Shown: positions 1 to 5,592 of the stretch, in pieces
Layout of the letters: each line of letters opens with the position of its first letter
Position numbering within the stretch: the first letter of the stretch is position 1
From: Bacillota bacterium
GTDB taxonomy: Bacteria; Bacillota; Clostridia; Lachnospirales; Anaerotignaceae
Assembly: GCA_030526765.1 (NCBI GenBank)
Contig: JAUNCB010000092.1
Coordinates: forward strand, 1 to 5,769
Direction of reading: 5' to 3'
Length of the DNA: 5,769 nt
Notes under the pieces: model-generated
What the model was told of the DNA's origin: nothing
What the model saw: only the letters and a program-made list of their open reading frames with translations
Database searches by the model: none
Program-made: the position numbers and the translations under genes

Positions 1-60
1 AACAATACAGACGAAGATCTGGAAGTAATGGCTATCGTACTGAATGAAAATCTGAAGTAA
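1..60 (+). CDS. C-terminal end of an unidentified protein (5' end outside window)
   Basis: Frame 1 reads 19 codons to a TAA at 58-60, ending in the peptide VLNENLK. The tail is acidic and hydrophilic. A strong hairpin terminator starts four bases after the stop, which supports this being the true end of a gene. Nothing in 19 residues identifies the family, so no function is offered. It converges on the DUF4085 gene that follows. Confidence 0.6.
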   Translation, partial: NNTDEDLEVMAIVLNENLK

Positions 61-63
61 TAT

Positions 64-102
64 AAAAAAGGAAGGATACTTTGCAAGTATCCTTCCTTTT
101 TT
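64..102. terminator. Bidirectional intrinsic terminator between convergent genes
   Basis: Positions 64-81 pair perfectly with 85-102 (18 bp, 3-nt loop TGC). The outer arms are a six-A run on the left and a six-T run on the right, so each strand ends in a U-tract after a GC-containing stem (GGAAGGATAC). It can stop both the plus-strand gene ending at 60 and the minus-strand DUF4085 gene. The TAA stop of the latter (101-103) lies partly inside the stem. Confidence 0.9.
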
Positions 103-814
103 ATTTCACAAATACAATATCTTCCGCAAAAACAGTCAGCACAGCGGTTTTTCCGCCCGCTTTCCAGAGCAGCACATGATATTCATTGCCGCCTTCCACA
201 GCGTATACCTCTTCATAGAGCCATGTTGCCCCCAAAAGGTAGCCTTCCTGTTCCAGTATTTTATAATTTTTAAAAATAACCTTTTTCACATCGGATGCAT
301 CCAGACGGAAGCTTAACTCTTCGCCCTTCATTTCCATGGAACGGATCACAGCATCATGGAAGCGGAAATTTTTCTGGATCTCTTCTCCAACCGCATCCTT
401 CTGAGCAGGGCATACTTCCTCCCAGTATTCCTTCTGCACACGATGCATTTCCTGCATATTGCCTTCGCACCATGCTTTCAGCTTCTGTCTGACTTCCTTT
501 GTTGCAATGTCCAGTGCCAGCACACGGGTATCTGCCACCTCAGCCAGAATCGTCTGAGGGATGCTTTCCTCCATCCGCTTCACCGTTTCTTCATGGCGCT
601 TCATAAAAGCAACCTCTGCCTGTGCTTTGTTGAATGCTTCGCCCAGCACCTCAGCCACTTCCTTCTGCTCCTTCACAAAGGCACGGCGGCGGCGAATATA
701 CAGATCTCTGTAATATTCTTCATTAAATTCTTCCGCATTTTTCGATACAGCCATATTCAAATGCCAGCCAGAATTCTGACATGTTTCATACCATTCTTTT
801 GTAAAGTATTTCAT
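101..814 (-). CDS. DUF4085 family protein, 237 aa, function unknown
   Basis: I chose the ATG at 812-814. It gives the N-terminus MKYFTKEWYE, the opening typical of DUF4085 proteins as I recall the family, and it is preceded by a purine-rich GGGGGAGAAGGA stretch. The longer reading frame from 901 would run through the likely promoter and start beside the hom terminator. The protein is soluble, with no signal peptide or membrane segment. Residues about 30-150 are highly charged and predicted helical, with an Arg run at 41-44 and many Glu/Lys. Residues about 160-237 look like a beta-rich domain (MKGEELSFRLD, EYHVLLW, TAVLTVFAEDIVFV). The C-terminal part recalls small immunity-like or SMI1-like folds with alternating strands, but I see no diagnostic motif and assign no activity. 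The family call rests on memory of the N-terminus and overall length. It appears monocistronic, between the hom terminator and its own. Confidence 0.8.
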   Translation of the reverse strand: MKYFTKEWYETCQNSGWHLNMAVSKNAEEFNEEYYRDLYIRRRRAFVKEQKEVAEVLGEAFNKAQAEVAFMKRHEETVKRMEESIPQTILAEVADTRVLALDIATKEVRQKLKAWCEGNMQEMHRVQKEYWEEVCPAQKDAVGEEIQKNFRFHDAVIRSMEMKGEELSFRLDASDVKKVIFKNYKILEQEGYLLGATWLYEEVYAVEGGNEYHVLLWKAGGKTAVLTVFAEDIVFVK

Positions 815-845
815 GATTCCTTCTCCCCCTTCATTTTCCTTCCTT

Positions 846-854
846 ATCATATCA
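846..854 (-). promoter_or_regulatory. Candidate extended -10 promoter of the DUF4085 gene
   Basis: On the minus strand the sequence reads TGATATGAT, a TG-N extended -10 with hexamer TATGAT (846-851). No good -35 lies 16-18 bp upstream. It is just downstream of the hom terminator and would give a leader of about 25 nt. The call is moderate because short AT-rich matches occur by chance. Confidence 0.4.
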
Positions 855-900
855 TTCCTGCAAAAGAAAAACCATTCCGCATTCTGAACAAATTCCAACA

Positions 901-930
901 AAAAAAGGCGAAATAATTATTCGCCTTTTC
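901..930 (-). terminator. Intrinsic terminator of hom
   Basis: Positions 903-912 (AAAAGGCGAA) pair with 920-929 (TTCGCCTTTT), giving a 10-bp stem with a 7-nt loop. Read on the minus strand it begins 7 bases after the hom stop codon and ends in a T-run (complement of the A-run at 901-906). This separates hom from the DUF4085 gene and argues against a shared operon. Confidence 0.85.
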
Positions 931-936
931 TAAATT

Positions 937-2235
937 TTATGCATTACCCAGCTGATATACCCGAATAATGGAAGAAATCTCCTTCACCATAGACATGCCG
1001 GAAAGAACTGTGATGGCATCTCTGAATTTCTTTTCCTCCACATCGTATGTAACAATAACGATCTCCGCAGTATCATCCACCTTCGCCTTCTGCAGCAAAA
1101 TGGAAATACTTACATTGCTGCTGCCGAATACGCCTGCCAGTGCCGCCAGGGTACCTGCTCTGTCCTCCAGCTTCATGCGGATATAATAGCTGCTTGTGGT
1201 ATCACCGATCCCCTTGATCGGTGTATCCTTATAGCAGCTGCAGCCAATGCGTCCGTTGCAGCCGAAAAGCATATTTCTTGCCACATCCATAATATCGCCT
1301 ACAACAGCACTGCCTGTAGGCAGGCTGCCTGCGCCTCTGCCATAAAACATGGCATCATCCACCGCATCCCCATGAACAAATACCGCATTAAAAGCATCAT
1401 TTACCGTTGCCAGAGGGTGACTTTCCGGAATCAGTGTAGGATGTACCTTTACTTCAATACCGGTGTCTGTATTTTTTGCAATGCCCAAAAGCTTGATGGT
1501 ACAGCCAAGCTCTTTCGCATAACGCATATCCTTTGCTGTGATTTTTGTGATCCCTTCTGTATAAACATCTGCAAAGGTAACAGGTGTATGGAATGCAATA
1601 GAAGCCATGATTGCCAGCTTTCTGCCTGCATCATGCCCTTCCACATCGGCTGTGGGATCTGCCTCTGCATAACCCAGATCGGTTGCCAGCTGCAGCGCTT
1701 CCGCAAAATCCATGCCCTCTTCCTTCATCTTTGTCAGAATAAAATTTGTCGTACCATTGATGATACCCATTACCTCTGTAATCTGGTTCCCTGCCAGACA
1801 CTGCTTCAAGGGACGGATAATGGGTATCCCCCCTGCAACAGCAGCTTCAAAAAGAAGATCACAGTGATTCTGTCCTGCGATTTCCAGAAGCTCATGCCCA
1901 TGCATGGCCATCAGATCCTTATTGGCAGTAACCACATGCTTCCCCTTCTGCAGTGCTTCTCTGATATAGCTGCGGGCAGGCTCAATGCCGCCCATCACTT
2001 CAACCACCATATCAATGCTCTCATCTGCGATAATATCCTCAAAGCGATCCGTCAGCTTTTCCGCAGGAACCACCTCTGCATATTTTGCTTTATTCCGCAC
2101 CAGAACCTTCGCGATCTCCAGCTCTGCGCCTACCTTAAAGGGCATTTCTTCTTTCTGATTTTCAATAATCTGATAAACACCGCTGCCAACAGTACCCATA
2201 CCAAGCAGGGCGATTTTTCTAACTGTTTCCGCCAT
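937..2235 (-). CDS. hom: Homoserine dehydrogenase with C-terminal ACT domain
   Basis: This enzyme (EC 1.1.1.3) reduces aspartate semialdehyde to homoserine with NAD(P)H, the branch step toward Thr, Met and Ile, in the cytoplasm. The 432-residue length is typical of the Firmicute monofunctional form. Residues 12-17 (GMGTVG) are the Rossmann nucleotide-binding loop, 103-108 (TANKDL) hold the conserved Lys106, and 161-167 (GTTNFIL) begin the catalytic domain. Within 188-206 (LGYAEADPTADVEGHDAGRK starting at 187), E191, D202 and K206 correspond to catalytic or substrate residues known in yeast Hom6. Residues 297-316 (FYGRGAGSLPTGSAVVGD and after) are another family hallmark. Residues about 349-428 (YYIRMKLEDRAGTLAALAGV and beyond) form an ACT domain, usually the site of threonine feedback control. 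The ATG at 2233-2235 follows GGAGGAAGAAATC, a good ribosome binding site. No kinase fusion is present, and thrC/thrB are not adjacent. Three cysteines (C326, C332, C334) cluster before the ACT domain. Confidence 0.97.
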   Translation of the reverse strand: MAETVRKIALLGMGTVGSGVYQIIENQKEEMPFKVGAELEIAKVLVRNKAKYAEVVPAEKLTDRFEDIIADESIDMVVEVMGGIEPARSYIREALQKGKHVVTANKDLMAMHGHELLEIAGQNHCDLLFEAAVAGGIPIIRPLKQCLAGNQITEVMGIINGTTNFILTKMKEEGMDFAEALQLATDLGYAEADPTADVEGHDAGRKLAIMASIAFHTPVTFADVYTEGITKITAKDMRYAKELGCTIKLLGIAKNTDTGIEVKVHPTLIPESHPLATVNDAFNAVFVHGDAVDDAMFYGRGAGSLPTGSAVVGDIMDVARNMLFGCNGRIGCSCYKDTPIKGIGDTTSSYYIRMKLEDRAGTLAALAGVFGSSNVSISILLQKAKVDDTAEIVIVTYDVEEKKFRDAITVLSGMSMVKEISSIIRVYQLGNA

Positions 2236-2290
2236 GATTTCTTCCTCCGTTTTTCTGTCATAAACAAATGTATTTCCACACGATATATAG

Positions 2291-2318
2291 ATTTTAGCAA
2301 AAATCAGATAATTGTCAA
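2291..2318 (-). promoter_or_regulatory. hom promoter (TTGACA-16-TAAAAT, extended -10)
   Basis: On the minus strand a perfect -35 TTGACA (2313-2318) is followed after 16 bp by TAAAAT (2291-2296), which is preceded by TGC, giving an extended -10. The predicted start near 2284 leaves a leader of about 48 nt before the hom ATG, too short for a T-box or attenuator. A CodY-box-like sequence occupies the spacer. Confidence 0.8.
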
Positions 2319-2463
2319 TAGTTTTTGTCTTTTTTTCAGAAACACTTTTCCGCCACAGAAATACATCGCAGGTGTGTTCCTCTGCTATCTTATAAAAAGA
2401 AATCCTTAATTTTCCAGTATTTTACTGTTCTATGGGAAATATCCCTTTTTCTGCGGAAAACAT

Positions 2464-2492
2464 TTGACGAAACCAATTCTTTCCTTTAATAT
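2464..2492 (+). promoter_or_regulatory. Promoter of the alanine symporter gene (TTGACG-17-TAATAT)
   Basis: TTGACG at 2464-2469 and TAATAT at 2487-2492 are separated by an ideal 17 bp. The predicted start near 2499 leaves a leader of about 53 nt to the ATG at 2552. The ribosome binding site AGAAAGGAG (2535-2543) lies 8 nt before the start codon. Confidence 0.8.
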
Positions 2493-2551
2493 ATTGAATG
2501 TATGTGATTTTTCAGTCACCCGAAGATAAAAAACAGAAAGGAGTTTTCTAA

Positions 2552-3973
2552 ATGGAAACATTTGCAGGCATTGTTAGCTCGATCAGCGGCTTTTTATATG
2601 GCTATATCCTGATCGCCCTGCTGATTGCAGCAGGCTTATATTTTACAATCAGAACCGGCTTCGTCCAGTTCCGATTGCTGGGGGAATCCATCCGCGTCAT
2701 TACAGAAAAACGCTCGGATAAGGAATCCATTTCCTCCTTCCAGGCACTGATGGTATCCACAGCATCCCGAGTTGGTACCGGTAACGTCGTTGGTGTTACA
2801 GGTGCTATCATCGCAGGCGGCCCCGGTGCCGTATTCTGGATGTGGCTCATCGCCATCATCGGCAGTGCTTCCGCCTTTGTGGAATCCACACTGGCACAGA
2901 TCTACAAGAAAAAAGGCGACCACGGCTCTTACGGCGGTCCCGCTTATTACATCAAGCAGGCCCTTGGTTCTCCTGCACTGGGCGGCGCTTTCGCCATTGC
3001 ACTGATCCTGACTTACATGGGCGGCTTTAACGCACTGGCATCCTTCAACATGACTGATTTCGTAAGGGTATATGTTCCCGGCGAAAACGCTTCTATCGTA
3101 ATCGGTGCGGTGATCGCTGTGCTGGCAGGCATCGTTATTCTGGGCGGCGGTAAGCGTATCTCCAAGGTAACAGAGGTTATGGTTCCCATTATGGCAGGGA
3201 TCTATATTCTGGCTGCTCTGATCATTGTTGTAAAAAATATCGGCACACTGCCCGCAGTATTTGGCAGCATCTTCAGCGAAGCTTTCAGCACCAAATCTGT
3301 CTTTGGCGGCCTTCTGGGTGCAGCAATGATGAACGGGATCAAACGCGGTCTGTATTCCAACGAAGCGGGTATCGGTTCCGCGCCCAACGCGGCAGCATCC
3401 GCTAATGTTTCCCACCCCGTAAAACAGGGTCTGGTTCAGATGCTTTCCGTATTCATTGATACGATCATCATCTGTTCCGCAACAGCCTTCATGATCCTTT
3501 GCACCAATCTGGATGCAGCAAACTATGTGGACGCTGCAGGCAATACAATGAACGCCGCTTATATTCAGGACTCTCTGATTGCAAACTTCGGCCCTGCCGG
3601 CAGCATCTTCATCACTGTGGCACTGGTTCTGTTTGCTTTTACCACACTGGTAGGCAATTATTTCTACGCAGAAATGAACATCAGCTACCTTTATAAGGAC
3701 GCTACAAAGAACAAAGCATTCATGCTGTTCTATCGCCTTCTGGCAGCCTTCATCATTTTCCTTGGCGCACAGTTCTCCGCAGGTCTTGCGTGGGATCTGG
3801 CTGACGTTCTGATGGGCTTTATGGCTCTGATCAATGTTCCTGTCTGCCTGATCCTTGGCAGCACAGCGTATAAAGCACTGGCCGACTATATGAAACAGAA
3901 AAAAGAAGGGAAAAACCCCTCCTTCCATGCTGCAAGCATTGGTATTACAGGCACAGATTACTGGAACGACTGA
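2552..3973 (+). CDS. Sodium:alanine symporter, AGCS family (AlsT/DagA/AgcS type)
   Basis: This is an integral membrane transporter of 473 residues that imports alanine, glycine or a similar small amino acid with Na+ (or H+) across the cytoplasmic membrane. Residues 89-104 (GGPGAVFWMWLIAIIG) fit the AGCS signature pattern. The preceding FQALMVSTASRVGTGNVVGV (63-82) is the conserved unwound-helix region. Residues 269-289 (SNEAGIGSAPNAAASANVSHP) and 362-374 (AFTTLVGNYFYAE), with T364 and T365, are further hallmarks, the latter near the substrate/Na+ site in the archaeal AgcS structure as I recall it. About ten or eleven hydrophobic segments are visible: roughly 15-35, 68-110, 145-160, 181-198, 210-227, 250-262, 295-317, 350-372, 390-408 and 414-438. 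The C-terminus (445-473) is a hydrophilic cytosolic tail. A strong ribosome binding site fixes the start. It is monocistronic, ending at a hairpin. The precise substrate cannot be read from sequence. In amino-acid-fermenting clostridia it would feed alanine catabolism or protein synthesis. Confidence 0.95.
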   Translation: METFAGIVSSISGFLYGYILIALLIAAGLYFTIRTGFVQFRLLGESIRVITEKRSDKESISSFQALMVSTASRVGTGNVVGVTGAIIAGGPGAVFWMWLIAIIGSASAFVESTLAQIYKKKGDHGSYGGPAYYIKQALGSPALGGAFAIALILTYMGGFNALASFNMTDFVRVYVPGENASIVIGAVIAVLAGIVILGGGKRISKVTEVMVPIMAGIYILAALIIVVKNIGTLPAVFGSIFSEAFSTKSVFGGLLGAAMMNGIKRGLYSNEAGIGSAPNAAASANVSHPVKQGLVQMLSVFIDTIIICSATAFMILCTNLDAANYVDAAGNTMNAAYIQDSLIANFGPAGSIFITVALVLFAFTTLVGNYFYAEMNISYLYKDATKNKAFMLFYRLLAAFIIFLGAQFSAGLAWDLADVLMGFMALINVPVCLILGSTAYKALADYMKQKKEGKNPSFHAASIGITGTDYWND

Positions 3974-3982
3974 TAAAAAAAC

Positions 3983-4019
3983 AAACGGAAGAGATCCTTC
4001 AAAAGGATTTCTTCCGTTT
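3983..4019. terminator. Bidirectional intrinsic terminator between the symporter gene and niaR
   Basis: Positions 3983-3999 pair with 4003-4019 (17 bp including one G-U pair, loop CAA). On the plus strand it is followed by TTCTTTT. On the minus strand it is followed by the complement of the A-run at 3975-3981. It starts 9 bases after the symporter stop and lies 15 bases beyond the niaR stop, so it serves both convergent genes. Confidence 0.9.
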
Positions 4020-4034
4020 TCTTTTGCTTCTGTT

Positions 4035-4571
4035 CTATTCTTCTATCTCATAAGGAAATACCTCTGTCAGAAATTCCTTCTGCCGAAGCATCCCTTCTAT
4101 TTCATCCAGAATCTCCGGATCCTCTGCGGAAATCTGATGAAAATGATACCCTGAAGTGATCCGAAGCAGCGGAGAAGACTTTCCCGTCTGCAGATCCTTC
4201 AGAAATCGCTGCACATCCCGTCTGTTTTTGAGCTGCAGCGGTGCGCTTACTTTTCCATAAATCCGATGATTCACCATCACATTTTCCACACAGCCGCCCA
4301 GATCCACAATGGCATTCAGTTCCTCTTCCGTTCTTTTTTCATCGTGATAAACCTTAAACAGCCGCATATATCCTTTTTCCTTCGACTGCTCCAGCAGATA
4401 CCCCCTTGCCGTTGCAAGGATATGATAGCCTTCTGTACGCAGCAGTGCAATATCCTGCACAACAATCTGACGGCTGACACCCACTTCTGCTCCCAACACG
4501 CCGCCGGAAATCGGATACTCTGCATTCTGAATCATAGATAATATTTTCTTACGACGCTCTGCTCCCGTCAT
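4035..4571 (-). CDS. niaR: NiaR-type transcriptional repressor of NAD biosynthesis (HTH_11 + 3H domain)
   Basis: This is a cytoplasmic DNA-binding protein that represses niacin uptake and de novo NAD genes when niacin is plentiful. Residues about 5-60 form a winged helix-turn-helix (GAEVGVSRQIVVQDIALLRT, 27-46, contains the recognition helix). Residues about 70-174 are the 3H ligand domain, named for conserved histidines. H76, E84, H143 and H145 match in spacing (8 and 2 residues) the metal ligands I recall for Thermotoga NiaR (H79, E87, H144, H146). H102 lies in VNHRIYG, another family motif. The 178-residue length is normal for the family. The frame allows a GTG at 4572-4574 directly before the ATG at 4569-4571. 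I prefer the ATG because the Shine-Dalgarno AGAGGTGA (4578-4585) is 6 nt from it but only 3 nt from the GTG. No NAD biosynthesis or niacin transporter gene is in the window, so its targets lie elsewhere. A paired operator-like element lies beside its own promoter. Confidence 0.93.
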   Translation of the reverse strand: MTGAERRKKILSMIQNAEYPISGGVLGAEVGVSRQIVVQDIALLRTEGYHILATARGYLLEQSKEKGYMRLFKVYHDEKRTEEELNAIVDLGGCVENVMVNHRIYGKVSAPLQLKNRRDVQRFLKDLQTGKSSPLLRITSGYHFHQISAEDPEILDEIEGMLRQKEFLTEVFPYEIEE

Positions 4572-4605
4572 CACGCTTCACCTCTTTTTTTCTTATCCTT
4601 GTTTT

Positions 4606-4635
4606 ATTCTATATGAGAAGCCGACGGTTTGTCAA
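4606..4635 (-). promoter_or_regulatory. niaR promoter (TTGACA-18-TAGAAT)
   Basis: On the minus strand a perfect TTGACA (4630-4635) is followed after 18 bp by TAGAAT (4606-4611). The predicted start near 4599 gives a leader of about 28 nt. A weaker second possibility upstream uses TTGCAT (4667-4672) and TATATA (4643-4648), which would put the operator-like pair on its -10. Confidence 0.65.
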
Positions 4636-4655
4636 ACACTTGTATATACATCTGT
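4636..4655. promoter_or_regulatory. Tandem ACA-N2-TGT element, candidate NiaR operator
   Basis: ACACTTGT (4636-4643) and ACATCTGT (4648-4655) are two copies of ACA-N2-TGT exactly 12 bp apart. Between them lies the perfect 10-bp palindrome TGTATATACA (4641-4650). The element abuts the niaR -35 box. The symmetry and spacing are seen directly. The assignment to NiaR is inferred from position, because many NiaR proteins regulate their own gene or neighbours. A different regulator is possible. Confidence 0.5.
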
Positions 4656-4676
4656 AAAACCCACCAATGCAATCTA

Positions 4677-4692
4677 TGTTGCATCTGCAACA
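4677..4692. promoter_or_regulatory. 16-bp palindrome TGTTG-N6-CAACA, candidate Crp/Fnr-family activator site
   Basis: TGTTGCATCTGCAACA has 7-bp perfect arms around a TC centre, in the 16-bp format used by Crp/Fnr-family dimers. Its centre (4684.5) is about 41.5-42.5 bp upstream of the start predicted from the -10 box at 4715-4720, the class II activation position. Flanking AATGCAA (4666-4672) and TTGCATT (4696-4702) form an outer inverted repeat around nearly the same centre. Confidence 0.55.
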
Positions 4693-4711
4693 CTCTTGCA
4701 TTCTCTTATTC

Positions 4712-4720
4712 TGTTATACT
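4712..4720 (+). promoter_or_regulatory. Extended -10 promoter of the 4Fe-4S protein gene, no -35
   Basis: TGTTATACT gives a TG-N extended -10 with hexamer TATACT (4715-4720). The bases expected to hold a -35 (about 4692-4697) are ACTCTT, not a -35 match, and overlap the edge of the upstream palindrome. This is the pattern of an activator-dependent promoter. The leader would be about 56 nt and ends in AAAGGAGG (4766-4773), 9 nt before the ATG. Confidence 0.6.
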
Positions 4721-4782
4721 ATCATCAAAGCTGATTTTACGGCAAAAGAGAAAAGAGAGTATCTTAAAGGAGGATTCCCCCT

Positions 4783-5469
4783 ATGGTAAGAAGAATTATT
4801 GAAATCGATGAAAGCAAATGTATTGGCTGCGGTCTTTGTGCCGAGGCCTGTCATGAAGGCGCCATTGGCATGGTAGACGGAAAAGCAAAACTGCTGCGGG
4901 ATGATTACTGTGACGGTCTGGGCGACTGTCTGCCCACCTGTCCCACTGGAGCCATCACCTTTGTAGAAAGAGAAGCCCTTGCCTATGATGAGGCCGCTGT
5001 TCTGGCAAACAAAGCAAAAAAAGAAGCACAGCCCTGTGGCTGTGCCGGCAGTAAACCCCAACAAATCCTGCGGGAGGAGGCTGTCCCTGCAGCACCCAGA
5101 TCCTCTGAGCTGCGTCAATGGCCGGTACAGATCAAGCTTTCCCCTATTGCCGCCCCCATTTTCGATGGAGCCAAGCTTCTTATTGCTGCAGACTGTACCG
5201 CCTACGCCTATGCCAATATGCATCAGGAATTTATGAAGGGCAGGATCACACTGATCGGCTGTCCCAAGCTGGACGAAGGCGATTACGCAGAAAAGCTGAC
5301 TGAGATCATTCGGCTGAACAATATCCAGAGTGTTACGGTAGTTCGCATGGAGGTTCCCTGCTGCGGCGGCATCGAGAGAGCAGCCACGACAGCTTTGCAA
5401 AACAGCGGAAAATTCATTCCCTGGCAGATTGTAACCATCTCCAGAGACGGTCGTGTCATCGACAGATAA
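4783..5469 (+). CDS. 4Fe-4S ferredoxin-type protein with C-terminal Cys-containing domain
   Basis: This is a soluble 228-residue iron-sulfur protein, probably an electron carrier or adaptor in anaerobic redox metabolism. The N-terminal 60 residues are a ferredoxin fold: C13-x2-C16-x2-C19-x3-C23 (with His, not Pro, after the last Cys), then a second motif C43-x5-C49-x3-C53-P. The second motif lacks the usual middle cysteine (Leu46), so the second cluster may be 3Fe-4S or use another ligand. A linker (65-110) carries PCGCAG with C85 and C87. Residues about 111-228 form an alpha/beta-like domain with C138 in LLIAADCTAYAY, C160 in LIGCPKLDEGDY and the pair C193-C194 in VPCCGG. I recall proteins of this architecture in many anaerobes, sometimes near hybrid-cluster protein (hcp) or Crp/Fnr regulators, but no such gene is in the window and the function is unproven. 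The ATG follows AAAGGAGG. The gene is a single-gene unit with its own promoter and terminator, and its promoter suggests activator control. Confidence 0.85.
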   Translation: MVRRIIEIDESKCIGCGLCAEACHEGAIGMVDGKAKLLRDDYCDGLGDCLPTCPTGAITFVEREALAYDEAAVLANKAKKEAQPCGCAGSKPQQILREEAVPAAPRSSELRQWPVQIKLSPIAAPIFDGAKLLIAADCTAYAYANMHQEFMKGRITLIGCPKLDEGDYAEKLTEIIRLNNIQSVTVVRMEVPCCGGIERAATTALQNSGKFIPWQIVTISRDGRVIDR

Positions 5470-5489
5470 AACCAATAAAACACATAACA

Positions 5490-5518
5490 AAGCCCCCTGA
5501 CCAATCGTCAGGGGGCTT
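5490..5518. terminator. GC-rich intrinsic terminator after the 4Fe-4S protein gene
   Basis: Positions 5490-5501 (AAGCCCCCTGAC) pair perfectly with 5507-5518 (12 bp, loop CAATC). The plus-strand tail is a poor U-tract (TTGCTGTTTATC), while the minus-strand tail reads TTTGTTATG. The hairpin begins 20 bases after the stop codon and could also stop the converging gene that ends at 5593. Confidence 0.85.
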
Positions 5519-5592
5519 GCTGTTTATCTTTCTTTCCGCTGAGGAATCATTTCCTTTGAGAAATATCCGCTCTGCTGTTCATCTGGGAAGAA

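Larger units (their letters stand above)
2236..2551. other. Divergent intergenic region between hom and the alanine symporter
   Basis: This 316-bp AT-rich stretch carries the two divergent promoters and their ribosome binding sites. The part between about 2345 and 2460 holds no supportable gene or RNA. I see no T-box or riboswitch: both predicted leaders are only about 50 nt. Two CodY-box-like sequences occur near the hom promoter (2299-2313 and 2331-2345). A weak 4-bp hairpin (GGGA/TCCC, near 2433-2444) followed by five T's is too small to call a terminator. Confidence 0.6.

Noticed and set aside
815..901. N-terminal extension of the DUF4085 gene to the ATG at 901
   Set aside because: The extra 29 codons run through the candidate promoter and the edge of the hom terminator, and the internal ATG at 814 gives the family-type N-terminus with a purine-rich binding site.
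2236..2284. T-box or threonine attenuator in the hom leader
   Set aside because: The predicted leader is about 48 nt, with no T-box sequence, no leader peptide rich in Thr or Ile, and no terminator hairpin before hom.
1372..2409. A 345-codon open frame antisense to hom
   Set aside because: The product is Cys- and His-rich with no recognisable fold, and hom on the other strand has all its catalytic motifs. It is a reading-frame shadow.
2504..2519. GTGA-N8-TCAC inverted repeat just after the predicted symporter transcription start, considered as a Crp-type operator
   Set aside because: The arms are only 4 bp and the 8-bp gap does not fit the Crp 5-N6-5 format. A chance match is likely.
2636..3928. 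A 430-codon open frame antisense to the symporter gene
   Set aside because: It lies wholly inside a clear transporter gene, its product is a Cys/His/Gln-rich sequence with no domain or ribosome binding site, and it arises from the codon bias of the real gene.
4714..5490. A 258-codon open frame antisense to the 4Fe-4S gene
   Set aside because: The opposite strand has intact cluster motifs, a strong ribosome binding site and a promoter. The antisense frame starts inside the terminator region and has none of these.
5530..5565. AGGAA-N4-TTCCT hairpin downstream of the right-edge gene as its terminator
   Set aside because: The stem is only 5 bp and lacks a U-tract. The 12-bp hairpin at 5490-5518 is a much better terminator for both strands.
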